NCBI GenBank assembly: GCA_028583685.1
Contig: JAMXIF010000073.1
Location: forward strand, 5,969,718 to 6,033,717
Length of the DNA stretch: 64,000 bases
Reading direction: 5' to 3'
DNA from: Petaurus breviceps papuanus
Taxonomy: Eukaryota > Chordata > Mammalia > Diprotodontia > Petauridae
The number at the start of each line of letters is the position of its first letter. Within the stretch, counting starts at the first letter, position 1. Shown here piece by piece: positions 10,611-22,844 of this stretch. The position numbers were made by a program, and so were the translations under genes. A model generated the notes under the pieces. It saw only the letters and a program-made list of their open reading frames with translations, made no database searches and was not told the DNA's origin.

Positions 10611-10981
10611 TGTTGGGAACCAAGGCTAACGGAGACTCAGTATGTGTATAATTGGTGAAGGAGTTAACCTATAGATAGTGCATTGAAGGGTTCATAGATG
10701 CAGCTGGGCATTATACTAAGGGGAGATAACATTTGCCTAAGCTAAAAGGTTTATAGATGGTTTAGTGAAGGATTCATAGGTGTAGCTTGTTATTGTTCCA
10801 AGCAGAAATAAACAGTTCATGAGTTGTTGCTGGGCAGAGTGCTGGCAGGGGGAAAGGGCAGAGTTAATGCTCTGAGGCTAGGGAAGGGGAAATGTGATTT
10901 TACAGACTGGTTTTACAAATTGATTTTACAAACTGATGTTACAAACTGACATTACAAACATAGATCCCAAGCACCCCAACA
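10611..10981 (+). mobile_element. Candidate LTR-like fossil
   Basis: The unit starts TGTTGGGAAC and ends CACCCCAACA, an imperfect inverted end pair with TG...CA, 371 bp long. It contains AAATAAACAG and a 13-bp tandem array near its right end. No target-site duplication is visible, so the call rests on the ends and size only. Confidence 0.35.
10896..10960 (+). repeat. 13-bp tandem repeat, five units
   Basis: Five 13-bp units of the form GATTTTACAAACT follow one another (starts 10896, 10909, 10922, 10935, 10948), with a few substitutions each. Confidence 0.9.
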
Positions 10982-10999
10982 CATCCATGAAAAAAAAAA

Positions 11000-12250
11000 A
11001 ACTGAATTCTTGTAAAAAAAAAATATGAACTGTCAAGCAAAACAAATTCCTTCAGTGACTGTATACAAAAATATATACATGTCATTTTTCATCTAAATTC
11101 ATCACTTCTCTGTACTGGATAGTGATGAACATTGGTCCTCTGGAATCCTGAATGGTCATTGTAATGATCATAGTTCTTATACCTATCAAAATTATTTATC
11201 TTTACATTATTGTCATTGTATAAGTTGTGCTGCTTTTCTCATTTCATTCTTTATTAATTTATAAAAGCTTTGAAAATTGTTCATTTTCATAATATTAACA
11301 TTATAGTCTAAATTTTTCTTCTGGTTTTACTCACTTCACTCTTCCTCAGTTCATATTTGTCTTTTAAATCTCTCAGAAATAATCTTCTTTCATTTTCGGA
11401 CAATAGTACTCCACCACATTCACATACCATAACTCATTCAATTAGTCATCACTTGAAGACTGTCTCCTTAGCTTTTTTGCTGCCACCCCCCCCAAAAAAA
11501 ATCTACTATAAATATTTTTGTATGTAACAAATCTTTTCCTCTTTGATCTCTTTTGGTTATAGGACTAACAGTAAGTATAGCTGGTTCAAAGGGCATGTAT
11601 TATTTAATAACTTATTATGAATAATTCCAAATAGTTTTCCAAAATGGTAGTGCCCATCCACAGGCACCTCAACAATGCATTAATGTGCCTGTTTTAGCAC
11701 AGCCCTTCTAACATCCTCGAACATTTATAATTTTCCTTTTTTTTTTTGCCATGTTTGCCATTCAACTGGACATGAAATCTTAGAATTGTTTTGATTTGCA
11801 TTTCTTTAAGTAGTAGTGATTTGGAGCATATTTTTTCATATACCTATCAGCAGTCTGTGTTTCTGACCTTGAGAATTCCCTCTTCATATCCTTAGACCAT
11901 TTATCAATTAGGAGAATGGCTCTATTTTTAAAATATAAATTTGAATGAGTTTCATATATATATTATATATGTGTGTATATGTATATATTTATATAATTTC
12001 ATGATTAAAATGATCCATTTTATGTTTTCTTTATATCTCTAACCCTTATTTAATTATGAATTTTCTCCTCTCTACAGCTATATTAGGTATTTTTTCCCAT
12101 ATTTCTCTAATTTGTTTATAATATGACCTTTTCTATCTAGGTCATATACCCATTCAGAGCTTGTCTTTATATAAGATATGAAGCAGTAGTCTAAATCTAA
12201 TTTCTTGCATACTGCTATCCAATTTTCCCTAAATTAAAGTGGATTCTTTA
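11000..12250 (-). mobile_element. L1 3' fragment (ORF2 end and 3' UTR), antisense
   Basis: Reading left to right gives the L1 3' UTR and then the ORF2 end in reverse. The complement near 11400-11450 encodes an L1 ORF2 C-terminal motif around 'SYGM.MW..TIV'. Further right, GTCATATACCCATTCAGAGC and CATACTGCTATCCAATTTTC match the L1 ORF2 region expected upstream. The ORFs are decayed and the copy is 5'-truncated at about 12250. Confidence 0.75.
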
Positions 12251-13589
12251 GGGTATGCCTTGAGATCAGCCATTACTACCTTGCCTCCACATTCCCTCAC
12301 TCTCCATTCCTACTCACCATTCAAGAGGGAGGCATTTTGTAAGGACTTACTTCTTCCCCTCTGAATGTTCATCCACCCAATCAGGGAAAGTAATTCAGAA
12401 AGGAAAAAACAAAAACAAAGGTGGCTTAGTTAATCTGTAATTGCCTTTTCATACAAATGTAAAAATCAAATCCAGGTGCTTTGAAGATCAGATAATAGCT
12501 TTATTCAACCATGCCCTCTCTTTACAATGCCCTAAATACCTTGTCTTTTTCAGAGGAGCTCCAGTCTGCATTTTTCATATCCCATTTGCAAATCCCTATT
12601 GCCTCTCTCTTATTTGACCTTCAAAGCTAGAAAGACAGGCACAGAAGGAGCTAAGAACTATTAATCAGTTGAGTATGTAATTCTCATGCCAGGAAACCAG
12701 CTTATAGGAGGTTTTTTCTAGCCCCTAATGTTCAGCTTTTGATAGACACACAGTTGGAATGAACAAATCGAACGGTGCCAAGGTTTGGTTAATTGGGGGC
12801 ACAACAGGTGCAATTCAATAATGTGTTCAGTTTTAAGTCTTCAATTTTGAGAAAATACAAAGAAAAGGAGGGGGGAGTTAGGGAGCAGGGCAGCTACCCT
12901 TTGACAACTTTACCCCATTGTTTAATTAAGATCCTTTCAGTGCGACTTCCTCTTTTCCAGGCTGGAAACCCTCTGGATTTCATTATGGCCATGGCTTGGG
13001 TTTTCTTTCTTTTAATTAAGTTTACTTTTCGATTTAGATCACACTGACAAATGCTTTAATTCTCTTGGAGACCCACATTTCACTTTACATTTATCTCCTT
13101 GCTGCTTCTGGTGGCTTATGTAGAATAATCTTGATTCAGGCTGAATAACAGCCACAAAGCATCTGGGTGAAGGGCCCATCAGCACCAGAAAGAGCTGGCG
13201 TGTGTGAGTTCATGCAAGATGTAGGGGTGTGAGGAGGGAAGGGGGAATGTACTCTGCTTTCTCTGCCCTAAGGATCAGAAGATGCAAAAGGACCTCAGAC
13301 AAAAGCACAATTTGATTTGATGGGATGGGGAAAGTAATCTAACCCTGGCCAGGAAAAGAGAGGATTGCTGATCCACTAAAAGACTGGGTGACCATATGTC
13401 TGGGTCATAGGGAATTAATGTTAATTATAGCTCCCTCTGAGATTCTATAATTTTGAGCCAGACAGCCCTATGTCAATTAAAGGGACAATTTCATGACCAT
13501 GCATTGTTCGATTTAGGAATATCTAAGCCTAGGTTGGAAATCCCTAATGATCACTAGCTGGTTATATTTTTACAGGCCTGAGAAAGCGC
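12251..13589. other. Repeat-free stretch, possible conserved non-coding DNA near 12930-13210
   Basis: No mobile element recognised. The part from about 12930 to 13210 is of balanced composition, with TAATTAAG-type homeodomain-like sites (TTTAATTAAGTTTACTTTTC) and no decay signs. Whether it is conserved cannot be judged from one sequence. Confidence 0.3.
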
Positions 13590-14395
13590 TAGTCACAAAC
13601 ATTTACTACATTTGTACTAAATTTCAGACCCTGTGCTAAGCTCTAGGTAAACAAAGAAAGGCAAAAGTTCTGCCCCTGCCTTCAGGAGCTCATATTCTAA
13701 AGGGGGAGGAAACATGCAAATAACTCTAATGTGCCAGATATATGCAGAGTATGAGAGGGAGAGTACTATCATCAGGGTAAAGCCCTAAAAAGTGAGATTT
13801 AAATTGAACCTTGAAAGAAGTCAGAGTAGCGAGGAGTCAGAGGTGAGGAAGGCGGTTCCAGACATAAGTTATAACCAATGCAAAAATAGGTCTTAGGAGA
13901 GATGGAGTACCACATGTGAGGAACATAGAGTAGGCCAGTATAGCTAAATCATCATGTGTGGGGGAAGGGAGGGAACAATGTGTTACTGGACAAAGACTGG
14001 AAAAACAGAAAAGGACAAGATTATAAAGGGATTTAAATACCAAACAGAAGGTTTTGTATTTGATCCTAGAGGTGAAAGGGGTCGTTAGAATTTGCTTAGT
14101 ATGGTGTAGGGGTATGGGTCAGACCTGAAATGTAGAAAAATAACTTTGGTGGCTACATGGAGGATAGATTAAAGTAGGAAAAGACTTAAGAAAGGGAGAC
14201 CAATCTAGGAGAAAAATGACGATGGCCTATACTAGGGTAATTACACGATTGAGGAGAAGGGAACAAATATGAAAGTTGTTGCAAAGGTAGAATGATGATA
14301 TCTCACCAAATATTGGATACGTCAGAAGACAACAAGCAATAAATTAAACTTAATGCTAAGGTTGTGATGAGCGATTGAGATGATGATGGTTCCTG
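13590..14395 (-). mobile_element. L2 LINE, 3' half, antisense
   Basis: From the left: the antisense L2 3' end (ATTTACTACATTTGTACTAAA, TTCAGGAGCTCATATTCTAA), then the antisense RT-domain region (GGTTTTGTATTTGATCCTAG, GGTCAGACCTGAAATGTAG, GGAGACCAATCTAGGAG). The frames are broken throughout. Its 3' end points left. Confidence 0.8.
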
Positions 14396-14399
14396 AACT

Positions 14400-14600
14400 C
14401 AGTTCCTTGGAATCACAGGTTTAAAGTTAAAAGAGACTTCCCAGGCCATCTACGCCAAGCCACTCACCTCATACTGAGGACATTGGGGCCCTTAGAATTG
14501 GTGCGATTTGCCCATGATCACAGGGATAGAAAGTGGCAGAGTTAGGATTTGAAACCCCACTCTCTGAGTCCACTGTGCCATCGTGCCTCCCTCCCCTTCT
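14400..14600 (-). repeat. MIR-type element, antisense
   Basis: AGAGACTTCCCAGGCCATCT, GATTTGCCCATGATCACAGG, AAGTGGCAGAGTTAGGATTT and a TGCCATCGTGCCTCCC end: the full antisense order. Confidence 0.75.
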
Positions 14601-14984
14601 CAGAACTGATTCAGAGAACCACTGGATTAGGGCAATCGTATATAACTGTACCCAGTAGTAGCATGATCCAATGCACTATGACAGTGACCAGAAAAAAGAA
14701 CAATGAGCCACATGCATGAATATGAAACTCCCTTCACCAACATAGGTTACAACAGTAAAAATTCCTAAGGAGTTGCCTGAAGTAGGTAAAGATTGAAACA
14801 TATACCTTATTGACTAGATCCAAAGCTGATCACAACCAGGTTTATGGCTCAGTAGATACACCCTAAGCAGTTACCTTAGACACATAGAAATCAACTTATT
14901 TTTCCAGAGTCATACAACATCTAAGATTCATTGATTTAATATTTGCTGTGAAATGGAATCTTGACTCCTTTTTGAGAATATTCA

Positions 14985-15790
14985 TGAGGCAACAAAACCT
15001 ACCGTGGGCATCACAGAAATCAGCGGTCTGTTTGGATTCTTTCTCCTTTGCCTGCGCATTTTTTGTGGTAATACCTTAATTTTTTTTTTTAACAGAGAAG
15101 GCAAGGTAATCAGGGTTAAGTGACTTGCCAAGGTCACACAGCTAGTAAGTGTCAAGTGTCTGCGGGCAGATTTGAACTGAGGTCTTCCTGATTCCTGGGT
15201 GGGTGTTCTATTCACCTAGCTGCCCCAGTGATAGTTTAATTTTTGTTGCCCCAGACCTTCAGTTCTCCCCTCTAGCCTGGAATCAAAGTTAAACCTCCAA
15301 CCTCCTGTAAGTGCCCACAGGCAGGAGCTTTCTGCCCCACTACTTCTGCACTCACCAGAATGTGCTGGCTCTTTCTTGCCCCACCCATCTTCCCAGCACA
15401 GCGGGGTCTGGCATTCCTTGTCAGCAGAGGTTGCCTCAATGTTCCTGGGTTCAATCTCCCAGCTCCCCCACTGTCTCAGGGGTAAAAGTTCGGGTGGCTG
15501 AGCAGAGGTGTCCTGTCAAACCAACTAACCCAGGACTTGCCTCTTGTTAAAATGGAACCTAACCTGGGGATGTTTACTCCTCAAAGGCAACAACCTCCTC
15601 CTGATATTTTTCTTCTGATCTTCTCAAATTGTCCCAGGAGCACCCTGGCGGTTATGCCCCACTCTTATTTATCTCCACCCACATTTTGTTCCCCCTAAAG
15701 TGCTATTTTAACTCTTTTGTGGGGGAAAATCTTGAAAGCTTGGAATTTTCTGCTCTATGCCACCATCTTCCCAGAATCCTCTACCCTAGC
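14985..15790 (-). mobile_element. Probable L1 5' UTR fragment, antisense, split by a SINE
   Basis: A GC-richer, CpG-poor stretch whose right end reads, in reverse, GATTCTGGGAAGATGGTGGC. That is like the AAGATGG (YY1-type) start of mammalian L1 5' UTRs and the end of the L1 at 51351. No ORF1 is attached. The call depends on that end motif and on composition. Confidence 0.4.
15078..15229 (-). repeat. SINE-B, antisense
   Basis: GGTTAAGTGACTTGCCAAGG, CACACAGCTAGTAAGTGTCA and the end TTCACCTAGCTGCCCC. The target-site duplication is probably TTAATTTTT (about 15078 and 15235), blurred by the T-run. Confidence 0.85.
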
Positions 15791-16095
15791 TTGTACATTT
15801 TAAAAGAAGGGTACACGTATTTTTTTTAAATCTATTTCCCAGCAGATGCTGTAGTGGCTACTGAGGCTGAATATCATGCTAAATTATGAGAAGCCCATCA
15901 TCCCAAGGAAGCAATACACAGAGCAGGTAAGGTTGAAGAGCCATCAATCCAGATTCTGGTCCAAGAGAGGACTGTAAACTAGAGGGAAGGCAGGGCATGT
16001 TGCCAGACAGACCTACATAAAAAAAAAAGTGTGGAATTGGCTCCTTTCAGGAACAGAAAGTTAGCATGGGAGGAGAAAAAAATGTCAGCAATACT
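15791..16095. other. No recognised feature
   Basis: Spacer of about 300 bp between L1 pieces. Nothing recognised apart from a short A-run at 16019-16028. Confidence 0.4.
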
Positions 16096-16690
16096 ACAGG
16101 ATAGAACAATAAAAATTAGAAAAAACATTAAAGGGAATGGAACTATGACTCAAAAGGTATTATATTTTGCATATACTTTAACCTAACAATACTACTTCTA
16201 GGTCTATACCACAAGGAGAGCCAAAAAAAAAAAAGGAAAAGGACCTATGTGTTCAAAAATATGGATTTATAGCATCTCTGTGGTGGCAAAGAATTGGAAA
16301 CTGAGTTGGTACCCATTAATTTGGGAAAGGCTGAACAAGTTATGGCTATATGAATGTGATGGGATACTATTGTGTGATAAGAAATAATGAAGGGGATGGT
16401 TTCAAAGAAACCTAGGAAGACTTGTATGAATTGATGAAATGGAGGGAGTAGAACCAAGAGAACAATTTATACAATAATTACATCATTTATAACAACCATT
16501 AGCTTTGAAAATCTTAGGAGCTATGGTCAACAAAATAACAAACCAAGGTTATCATCAAGAGAAGTTAAAAACAATGAACTTCTCTTGGGACAGTGAATGA
16601 GTTCTACTTGAAATCTAGAGAACTGGAGGTCCTCAGATCCCATCTACAGCTTGCCTCCATGGCAAATGTATTTTCTTCTGTTTATATGAC
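16096..16690 (+). mobile_element. L1 3' fragment (ORF2 C-terminus and 3' UTR)
   Basis: The stretch near 16280-16410 encodes the marsupial L1 ORF2 end: 'AKNWKLSWYPLIWERLNKLWLYECDGILLC'. It is followed by GGTTTCAAAGAAACCTAGGA and a decayed 3' UTR. 5'-truncated; no clear target-site duplication. Confidence 0.75.
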
Positions 16691-16734
16691 CTGAAAACCT
16701 CATCTACTTAAGCATAGTGTAGTGGGGAGGGGAA

Positions 16735-17345
16735 TAATTTTATTTAGAGACAGGTCTGTCTTTTGGTTCCAGCCAGAACTATTTACTAGTCATGTAACAT
16801 TAAGGTCCTCTCTGGACCTTAGTTTCCTTTTCTAAAAATAGTGCAGTAGCAGTAGATAGAGATCTAGGCCTGAAGTTAGATAGACTTAAGTTCAAATCTG
16901 ACCTCAGACACTTAATAACTGTGTGACCCTGGGTAAGTCACTTAACCCCACTTTTCATAGTTTCCTCATCTGTAAAATGAGCAGGAGAAGGAAATGGCAA
17001 ACCATGCCATCATCTTTGCCAAGAAAAGCCCAAATTAGGTAACAAAAGAGTTGGATATGACCAAAATAACTTAACAACAACAAAATGTTACAGTTGGATT
17101 ATATCTTGTGGTCTAATTCTTTTTGTGGGTCCTGAGCCTCTTTGGTAGCCTTGTGAAACCAATGATCCTCTTTTCTGAATAATGTTTTTAAATGAATAAA
17201 ATTAATTGTATAGTGTTATAATGGAAATCTCTACTTAAAATGTTATCAATTTTTTTTTAAAGTTCATGAATCCATGGTAAAGATCCCCCAGAGTAACCTC
17301 CAAAGTTCTTTTCAATTCTAAAATCCTATGATTCTATAATTTTCC
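16735..17345 (+). repeat. MIR-type SINE interrupted by SINE-A
   Basis: The left part (ACTAGTCATGTAACATTAAG, ACCTTAGTTTCCTTTTCTAA) stops at 16842. A likely right part, TTGGATTATATCTTGTGGTC, begins at about 17090. A separate related tail (CCAAAGTTCTTTTCAATTCT) lies at 17300-17345. Confidence 0.55.
16843..17089 (+). repeat. SINE-A
   Basis: Head GATAGAGATCTAGGCCTGAA, core GACCTCAGACACTTAATAAC, then AATGAGCAGGAGAAGGAAAT, a degenerate AAGAGTTGGATATGACC and an AACAACAACAAAATG tail. Confidence 0.85.
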
Positions 17346-18199
17346 TACATATAGCCTCTAGTAAACTATTACTACAATATTATATCTGTTTCTCCCTTCT
17401 TTGATCCCCACTCAGTTTTTCACTGCTATAATCCCCACCAGTGTTGGTTTGTGACCTTCGTCTGATAAATACATCTTCTCAATATAGCAATATTTCATGT
17501 ATTCTAATATTTAAATATTCAATATATCTAATAAATTTCTATGTAATATAACTAATATTTCCCTAGTTTAATTACAAATACCATCTTATCGAGATTAAAA
17601 CATACATGGGTTTTCAAATTTACATCTTTTAATTAAGTTGAATTTATTATCCTTGCCTTTCACATTGTGTATAGACATCTGAAACCATAAATTTTATTTC
17701 TGCATCATTTCTTAGTATGATCTGTAAATTTCTTGTCCTCTCTATTGATAGGCTTCTTACTATGTTGCAACTACTACTCTGAATTATCTGGTTTGTCAGA
17801 TGTATGTGAGCTGTTTTCTCTCTTCCACTATATTTTCTTATCCTCTTGATAAGATTCACCTAGAGTTTTAGACTCCAGAATATGTTTATTAGCCCTTATG
17901 AAATGCATCAAAACTATAGCCCAAGAGACCTTTCTTCCCATTTTAAGGTGTAGGGCAGAAGTTCCGATTCAATTTGTAGGCACCATCTTCTTAACTAGTT
18001 GTTCACTGTGCTTTTTTTTCCCTGAAGCAGTTTCTTACTTAACAATTTATAATCCTGAGACACATATCCTAGGCTTCTTCTGGAAGTGTACTTTGTTCCT
18101 CTATGAATCACCAAAAGTAGGTAATGTTCATCAGTTCTGGCAACTCTCTAGAGGCTCTCCATCCCATCATGGATAACTTCCCTGGAAAGACAGTATATT
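17346..18199. other. No recognised feature
   Basis: AT-rich sequence with scattered short ORFs that contain no domain. Nothing supportable. Confidence 0.4.
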
Positions 18200-18350
18200 C
18201 CTTTATTGTTCATGTCCAGTAAACATATATTTGTTTGTTTCCCCCATTAGACTTCTGGCTCCTTGGGGATAGGGACTGTCTTTTGCCTCCTTCTGTATTC
18301 CCAGCACTTAGCAAAGTGCCTAGTATTGAATAGGTACTCTCTAAATCTTT
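18200..18350 (+). repeat. L2 3' end
   Basis: CCCCCATTAGACTTCTGGCT, CTTGGGGATAGGGACTGTCT, CAGCACTTAGCAAAGTGCCT and AATAGGTACTCTCTAAAT. Confidence 0.8.
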
Positions 18351-18456
18351 TGTTCAGTTTTGTAAACACCCAAATTACCTACAAAGGACATATGAAGGAA
18401 GACAGTATCTGCATCCAGAGAAATATCTTATAAATAAAAGTTTGGAAAATGATTTT

Positions 18457-18530
18457 ACATATATATATATATATATGTGCATATATATCAATATAGATAT
18501 AGATATATTGATATACACACATACATACAT
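18457..18530. repeat. (TA)n / (GATA)-rich microsatellite
   Basis: TA dinucleotide run grading into ATAGATAT and CATACATACAT. Confidence 0.95.
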
Positions 18531-19318
18531 ATTTGTGTCTAGTGAAGACATTTTTAGGGTGGGGGAGGAGAGAAGATAAACAAGAAATTTACATAATAAA
18601 TTTATTATGTCTTTGAAAAGAATAGCAAATTGTACACAATAGATTTGCAGTTTCATGTACAGTCATCTTTTTATTATATTATGATACGGAAATGCTTAAT
18701 TCTATAAATTAAAAATAAAATAAATAAAAATTTTTTTAAATCTAAAATTTTTAAAAAATAGATCTTTGTTGATTGATTGATTGATAGATATGACTGCCCA
18801 AGAACTCATTAGTCAGGAATTAACAAACACCATAATTTGTCTCCATTTCCATTACAAGATGATCACTCTCGTGGTGGCTCCTGTTTATAGATATCGTCAT
18901 TATCAATAATAAACATTAAAAAAAAATTGCTTCCTTTCCAGAAGGACTACTTCCTCCCTCTCCTAAAAGAATATCATTTATTTTATTGCTTCAAGTTTTC
19001 AAGGCCCTCTTTTCTGTCCTTTCTTCTCTGGGTGACCCCTTTCTGCTCTCCAATCTCCCGAAAAAGTTAGGATTCCTTTTGTCTCTTCAGTCTCTCTCTT
19101 ACTTTTTTTCTTTTGAACACTTGTTCCTTTCTTTTAAGGAATACTTAATTTTTCTTCCCTGACAACATAAAGAGTAGAGAAGAATTTTTCCACCCCTTTC
19201 CTCTTAAAACTCTAGAAAGGACTATCTTTTTGCCTTGCACATTCAGAACTGTTACCTGTTGTGGCAGAAAAACACATAGCATACTTTTTTTTTTTTTACA
19301 TATTACTGAAATAAGAAA
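18531..19318. other. No recognised feature
   Basis: AT-rich, with pyrimidine-rich parts (18950-19140). Nothing recognised. Confidence 0.4.
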
Positions 19319-19480
19319 TTGTGGCATAGTGGATAAAAAGCCCTGAATCTAATTCAACCAAAGCTGGGTTCAAGTTCCACTTCTGACATATACGGGCCGT
19401 AAGTTTCTTGGGTAACTCTCTTGACTTTGTAGCTCTCTCGTCTCAACTCAATCTCTCTCATCTCTAACTGTAAGTGGAAA
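19319..19480 (+). repeat. CORE-SINE head fragment
   Basis: TTGTGGCATAGTGGATAAAA, GGGTTCAAGTTCCACTTCTG (box-B-like) and a decayed core with GGTAACTCTCTTGACTTTG. Confidence 0.6.
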
Positions 19481-19528
19481 AACTGGGAACAAGACCATCA
19501 GAGAGCTCTGATGAGATCACAGAATCAA

Positions 19529-19530
<2 letters not shown>

Positions 19531-19580
<50 letters not shown>

Positions 19581-19725
19581 GTAGATAGATAGATACATAG
19601 ATACATAGATGCATAGATATATAGATGCATAGATACATAGATAGATATATGGATAGATATATGGATAGATGGATGGATAGATATAAGGATGGATGGATGG
19701 GTGAGTGGATGGATGGATGAGCAAA
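19531..19725. repeat. GATA / GGAT microsatellite
   Basis: (GATA)n with GCATAGATA variants, grading to GGATGGATGG. Overlapping minus-strand ORFs are repeat artefacts. Confidence 0.97.
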
Positions 19726-20150
19726 TAAACAGATTAGATAAATAAATTAATAAACAAAAAACTGAACATTTCAACTTGCCCTCTAGAATTCCTAGAAGCT
19801 GGAACTATCTTGTTCTTGACAGTAGCTTTTGTTACTAATCCACATGGCAAATAGCCTTTGCAACCCAACCTAGTAGCCATGGAGGAGGAGGGCTTGGAAA
19901 AAAGGCTTTATTTACATAAAGTGCCCATCTTTTCTAAGGCTTTCCCAGACTTTTCTCATTCTCTGAACAGTCTTTGATCTATAATTAGCATATTGATGCC
20001 AAATCCCTAATGCAACCAGTAGTTTCACCTACCTCACTGTGGGAAGGTGTTCAATTGGTACTTAGTAATTTCTGGGTCTTAACATATAGCTTAGTGCATT
20101 TGTATTCTCTTCTCTATTCTGTGGAGCTCCCCTGCTTTCTCCAACCCTGA
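19726..20150. other. No recognised feature
   Basis: No repeat or gene recognised. Includes TTCTCTGAACAGTCTTTGAT and other unremarkable sequence. Confidence 0.4.
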
Positions 20151-20154
20151 TCAT

Positions 20155-20300
20155 CCTTTCATTAATTAGCTGTGTGACTTTGGGAAAGTCATTTCTTTTC
20201 TGTGAGCCTGTTTCTTCAGCTTAAAAAATGAAATATTTGGACTAGGAGACCTCTAAAGATCCCATCTAAGTTCCATATTTTATAATTCTATAATACAATC
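20155..20300 (+). repeat. MIR-type SINE, 3' part
   Basis: TTAGCTGTGTGACTTTGGGA, then GACTAGGAGACCTCTAAAGA and AATTCTATAAT. The head is missing. Confidence 0.65.
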
Positions 20301-20781
20301 TTCCCTTACAAGGTGGAAAAACAGGGTATCTAGTCTCAAATTTAGAGAATAAGTGTCTACTTTTAAGAGATCTTCAGGTCCAGGTACATTCACCTAGCAA
20401 CTCGTTGTGGACATGGATTTTTCCTAAGATTTTTTTAAGTGAAGAATTAAGGATTTTAAAAGTTATTTTAGCAAATTGAATCCATGCATGCTCATGACTC
20501 ACATTCCTTAGGTGGAACTATTCCTGCAGTGATACCCCATGGTTACATCTGGCCACGTTCTGACTATAGAAGATTTGGCAGGTAGACTTGTTTGAAAGTC
20601 CCTGCCACCTGCCCTCAAGGTAAATACAAACATTCAATAATCCAAAATATGGCTTGCCATATGTGGAAGGTGGGTGAGTTAATGCCTTTGCAAAACTTTC
20701 CCTGGTGATTCCACTGCTTTATGTATGCATCTGCAACTTCAATATTTCACAACAGAAACCATTTTTTGTTTCAGTTTTAGA

Positions 20782-20806
20782 AACATATATGTGTGTGTAT
20801 GCATAT

Positions 20807-20856
<50 letters not shown>
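20782..20856. repeat. (TA)n microsatellite
   Basis: TGTGTGTATG followed by a long uninterrupted TA run. Confidence 0.97.
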
Positions 20857-20857
<1 letters not shown>

Positions 20858-20952
20858 CCCTATGTCTCCCTAGGTTTCTCATACCAAAAGCCCAGATAGG
20901 TTACTTTAGATGCAACCTTCTTACTCTTGTCCCCTATCTTTTCCAAAGAGGT

Positions 20953-21140
20953 ATTATTTGTCCTTTGTTTTTGAAGAGGACCCTGACATTAGGAAGATGA
21001 TGCCATGACTTGCAAGCAAACTTGATTTACTTGAGGGAAGGTTGTTCAAGGTCAACAGCATCATTTTCTCCTCCAGAGACATCTGGATCCAGTGGCAAGA
21101 TATAGATCAGGATAACTGGGAAGGACCATAGGCAACCCAA
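20953..21140 (-). repeat. RTE-SINE 3' fragment, antisense
   Basis: TTGAAGAGGACCCTGACATTA, GATGATGCCATGACTTGCAA, ATCTGGATCCAGTGGCAAGA and GACCATAGGCAACCCAAT match the antisense 3' part of the family at 6080-6650. Confidence 0.7.
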
Positions 21141-21149
21141 TGGTATTTC

Positions 21150-22827
21150 AAGGATGGCTAATGGTTGTTATTTCTACAATTAGGACTTAATGTTCCTTTA
21201 AGTGATTTATACTGTTGGTCCTGTATTGGTTAGTTTTGCTTTTATACATTATCATTACCAATTTACACTTTTGTTGATCTTCTTAAAGAAAGTGTTTTTG
21301 GAGCAGCCTGCAAACCAAGTTATTGGTGGACATTATTCAAATACTGCCTGGTGTGTATGTTTTAATTTGCAAAAGGGAGGACAAAAATTCACGGGTTCAT
21401 TTTCATTTCATTGCCAAAAAACTCTTGCAGTATCTGCAAAACCAAATTACTTTGCTTTGCTTTGTCACCTGCAGAGCCCAGAGAGCAAAGCCTCTAAGAG
21501 CACTATTTTCACCAGGGTGCCCCCTCTAGCTCTCCTGGGTATCTTTTTATACACTTTCAGTCATCTTCCCTTGTGGGATGAACAGAATACTGGAAAAAAT
21601 GGCTTCATTTGGAGCTCAGAATGATTGTATGTTATTTTATTGGTTTCACATAAGTTCTAATTGGAAAGAGTTGACTATCTAAGGAAAAAAATATCTAAGA
21701 TATTCCTAGATTATTTTAAGAAAAGATAATTCTTTTTATCTCTCAGCATATAATGATTTACTTAGCCCAAGTCTCCTGTGGAATAATGACTGTGACTTTG
21801 GTTACTTTATATTGCCCACAGTACTCAGTACCCCCTAGTTCTGAGAAGGTAGTATCCGTTTCATGCCATGGCTTTAGTATAAGGATCAATATTCATATAA
21901 TCCTTTAATACTGAAAGGTCTACAATATTATCAATGTGGGCTTTCCCTCTGTAACTATAGATCACATTTATTCGATAATTTAGTAGAGGGCTATCAACAG
22001 TTCTTTTGGCTACAAAGTCTTATCACCTTTATCCAACTTGATGATAAGATCTTCTAAATTTTCTGAGGGAAATCTTTGAACAATGGAACCCTATTGTTCC
22101 ACTTTGCTAGAACCCAACACAGATGGTTACTCTTTGATAAATTTTAACATTACTACCACCATGCCACAAATAAAGTATTGGAGTTAGACCCTTGTAAAGA
22201 GGGAAATGATGGTGAAATTGATTAAGGAATAATATGGTCACTTGGTAGATTGGCTTGATCATTATTAACTCTCTCAACTTTTAAGGTTAATTTCTCTCAA
22301 GTCTTCATTAATCTTTGCCTTTTCACACATTAATCTCTAGTTTCCTACATTCTCTTAAAGTATTTTGTCTTAAAAATCCCTAATTTCAGTACAACTTCAT
22401 TAAACATGTGTATGATGAAGACAAAAAAAAAAAGAAATTCCTGCTGAAACATTAGGACTAAAACTCTTTGACATACCTTATCATCAGAGAAGATGGTCAA
22501 GTAAATAAGAAGTCCTGGCTGACTGTGAATAATAATTAGAAATGTAAGAGGGTCAGCCATTGTTTTCCAGTGAGATATGAGATGGAGAAATTCCTGGACC
22601 CTGAACCCAAGAGTCTTGAGAATGGTAAAGCTTATAGACCATCACCCTCAGACACTATCCTAGGAAGCAACCCCTATGGAGATGCAGCACAGATCTGATC
22701 CAGCATGTGATTCAACCACAGCTATTGAAGACTCAAAAAAAAAAAAGTTCTTGCCTCCAGATATTTTGGCACTGTTAAATGGTTTAACATTAGAAATAGA
22801 TATCATTATATAAATAGAAATGAGAGT
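21150..22827. other. No recognised feature; long stretch without identifiable repeats
   Basis: The longest ORF (21202-21624, 140 codons) shows no domain and uneven composition. Two A-runs (about 22424 and 22735) could mark tails of unrecognised retro-insertions. The composition is unremarkable. Confidence 0.4.
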
Positions 22828-22844
22828 AAAGAAAAGGCCTTCCC

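Noticed and set aside
21202-21624. 140-codon ORF
   Set aside because: No recognisable domain, signal or neighbour support; expected by chance in a window of this size.
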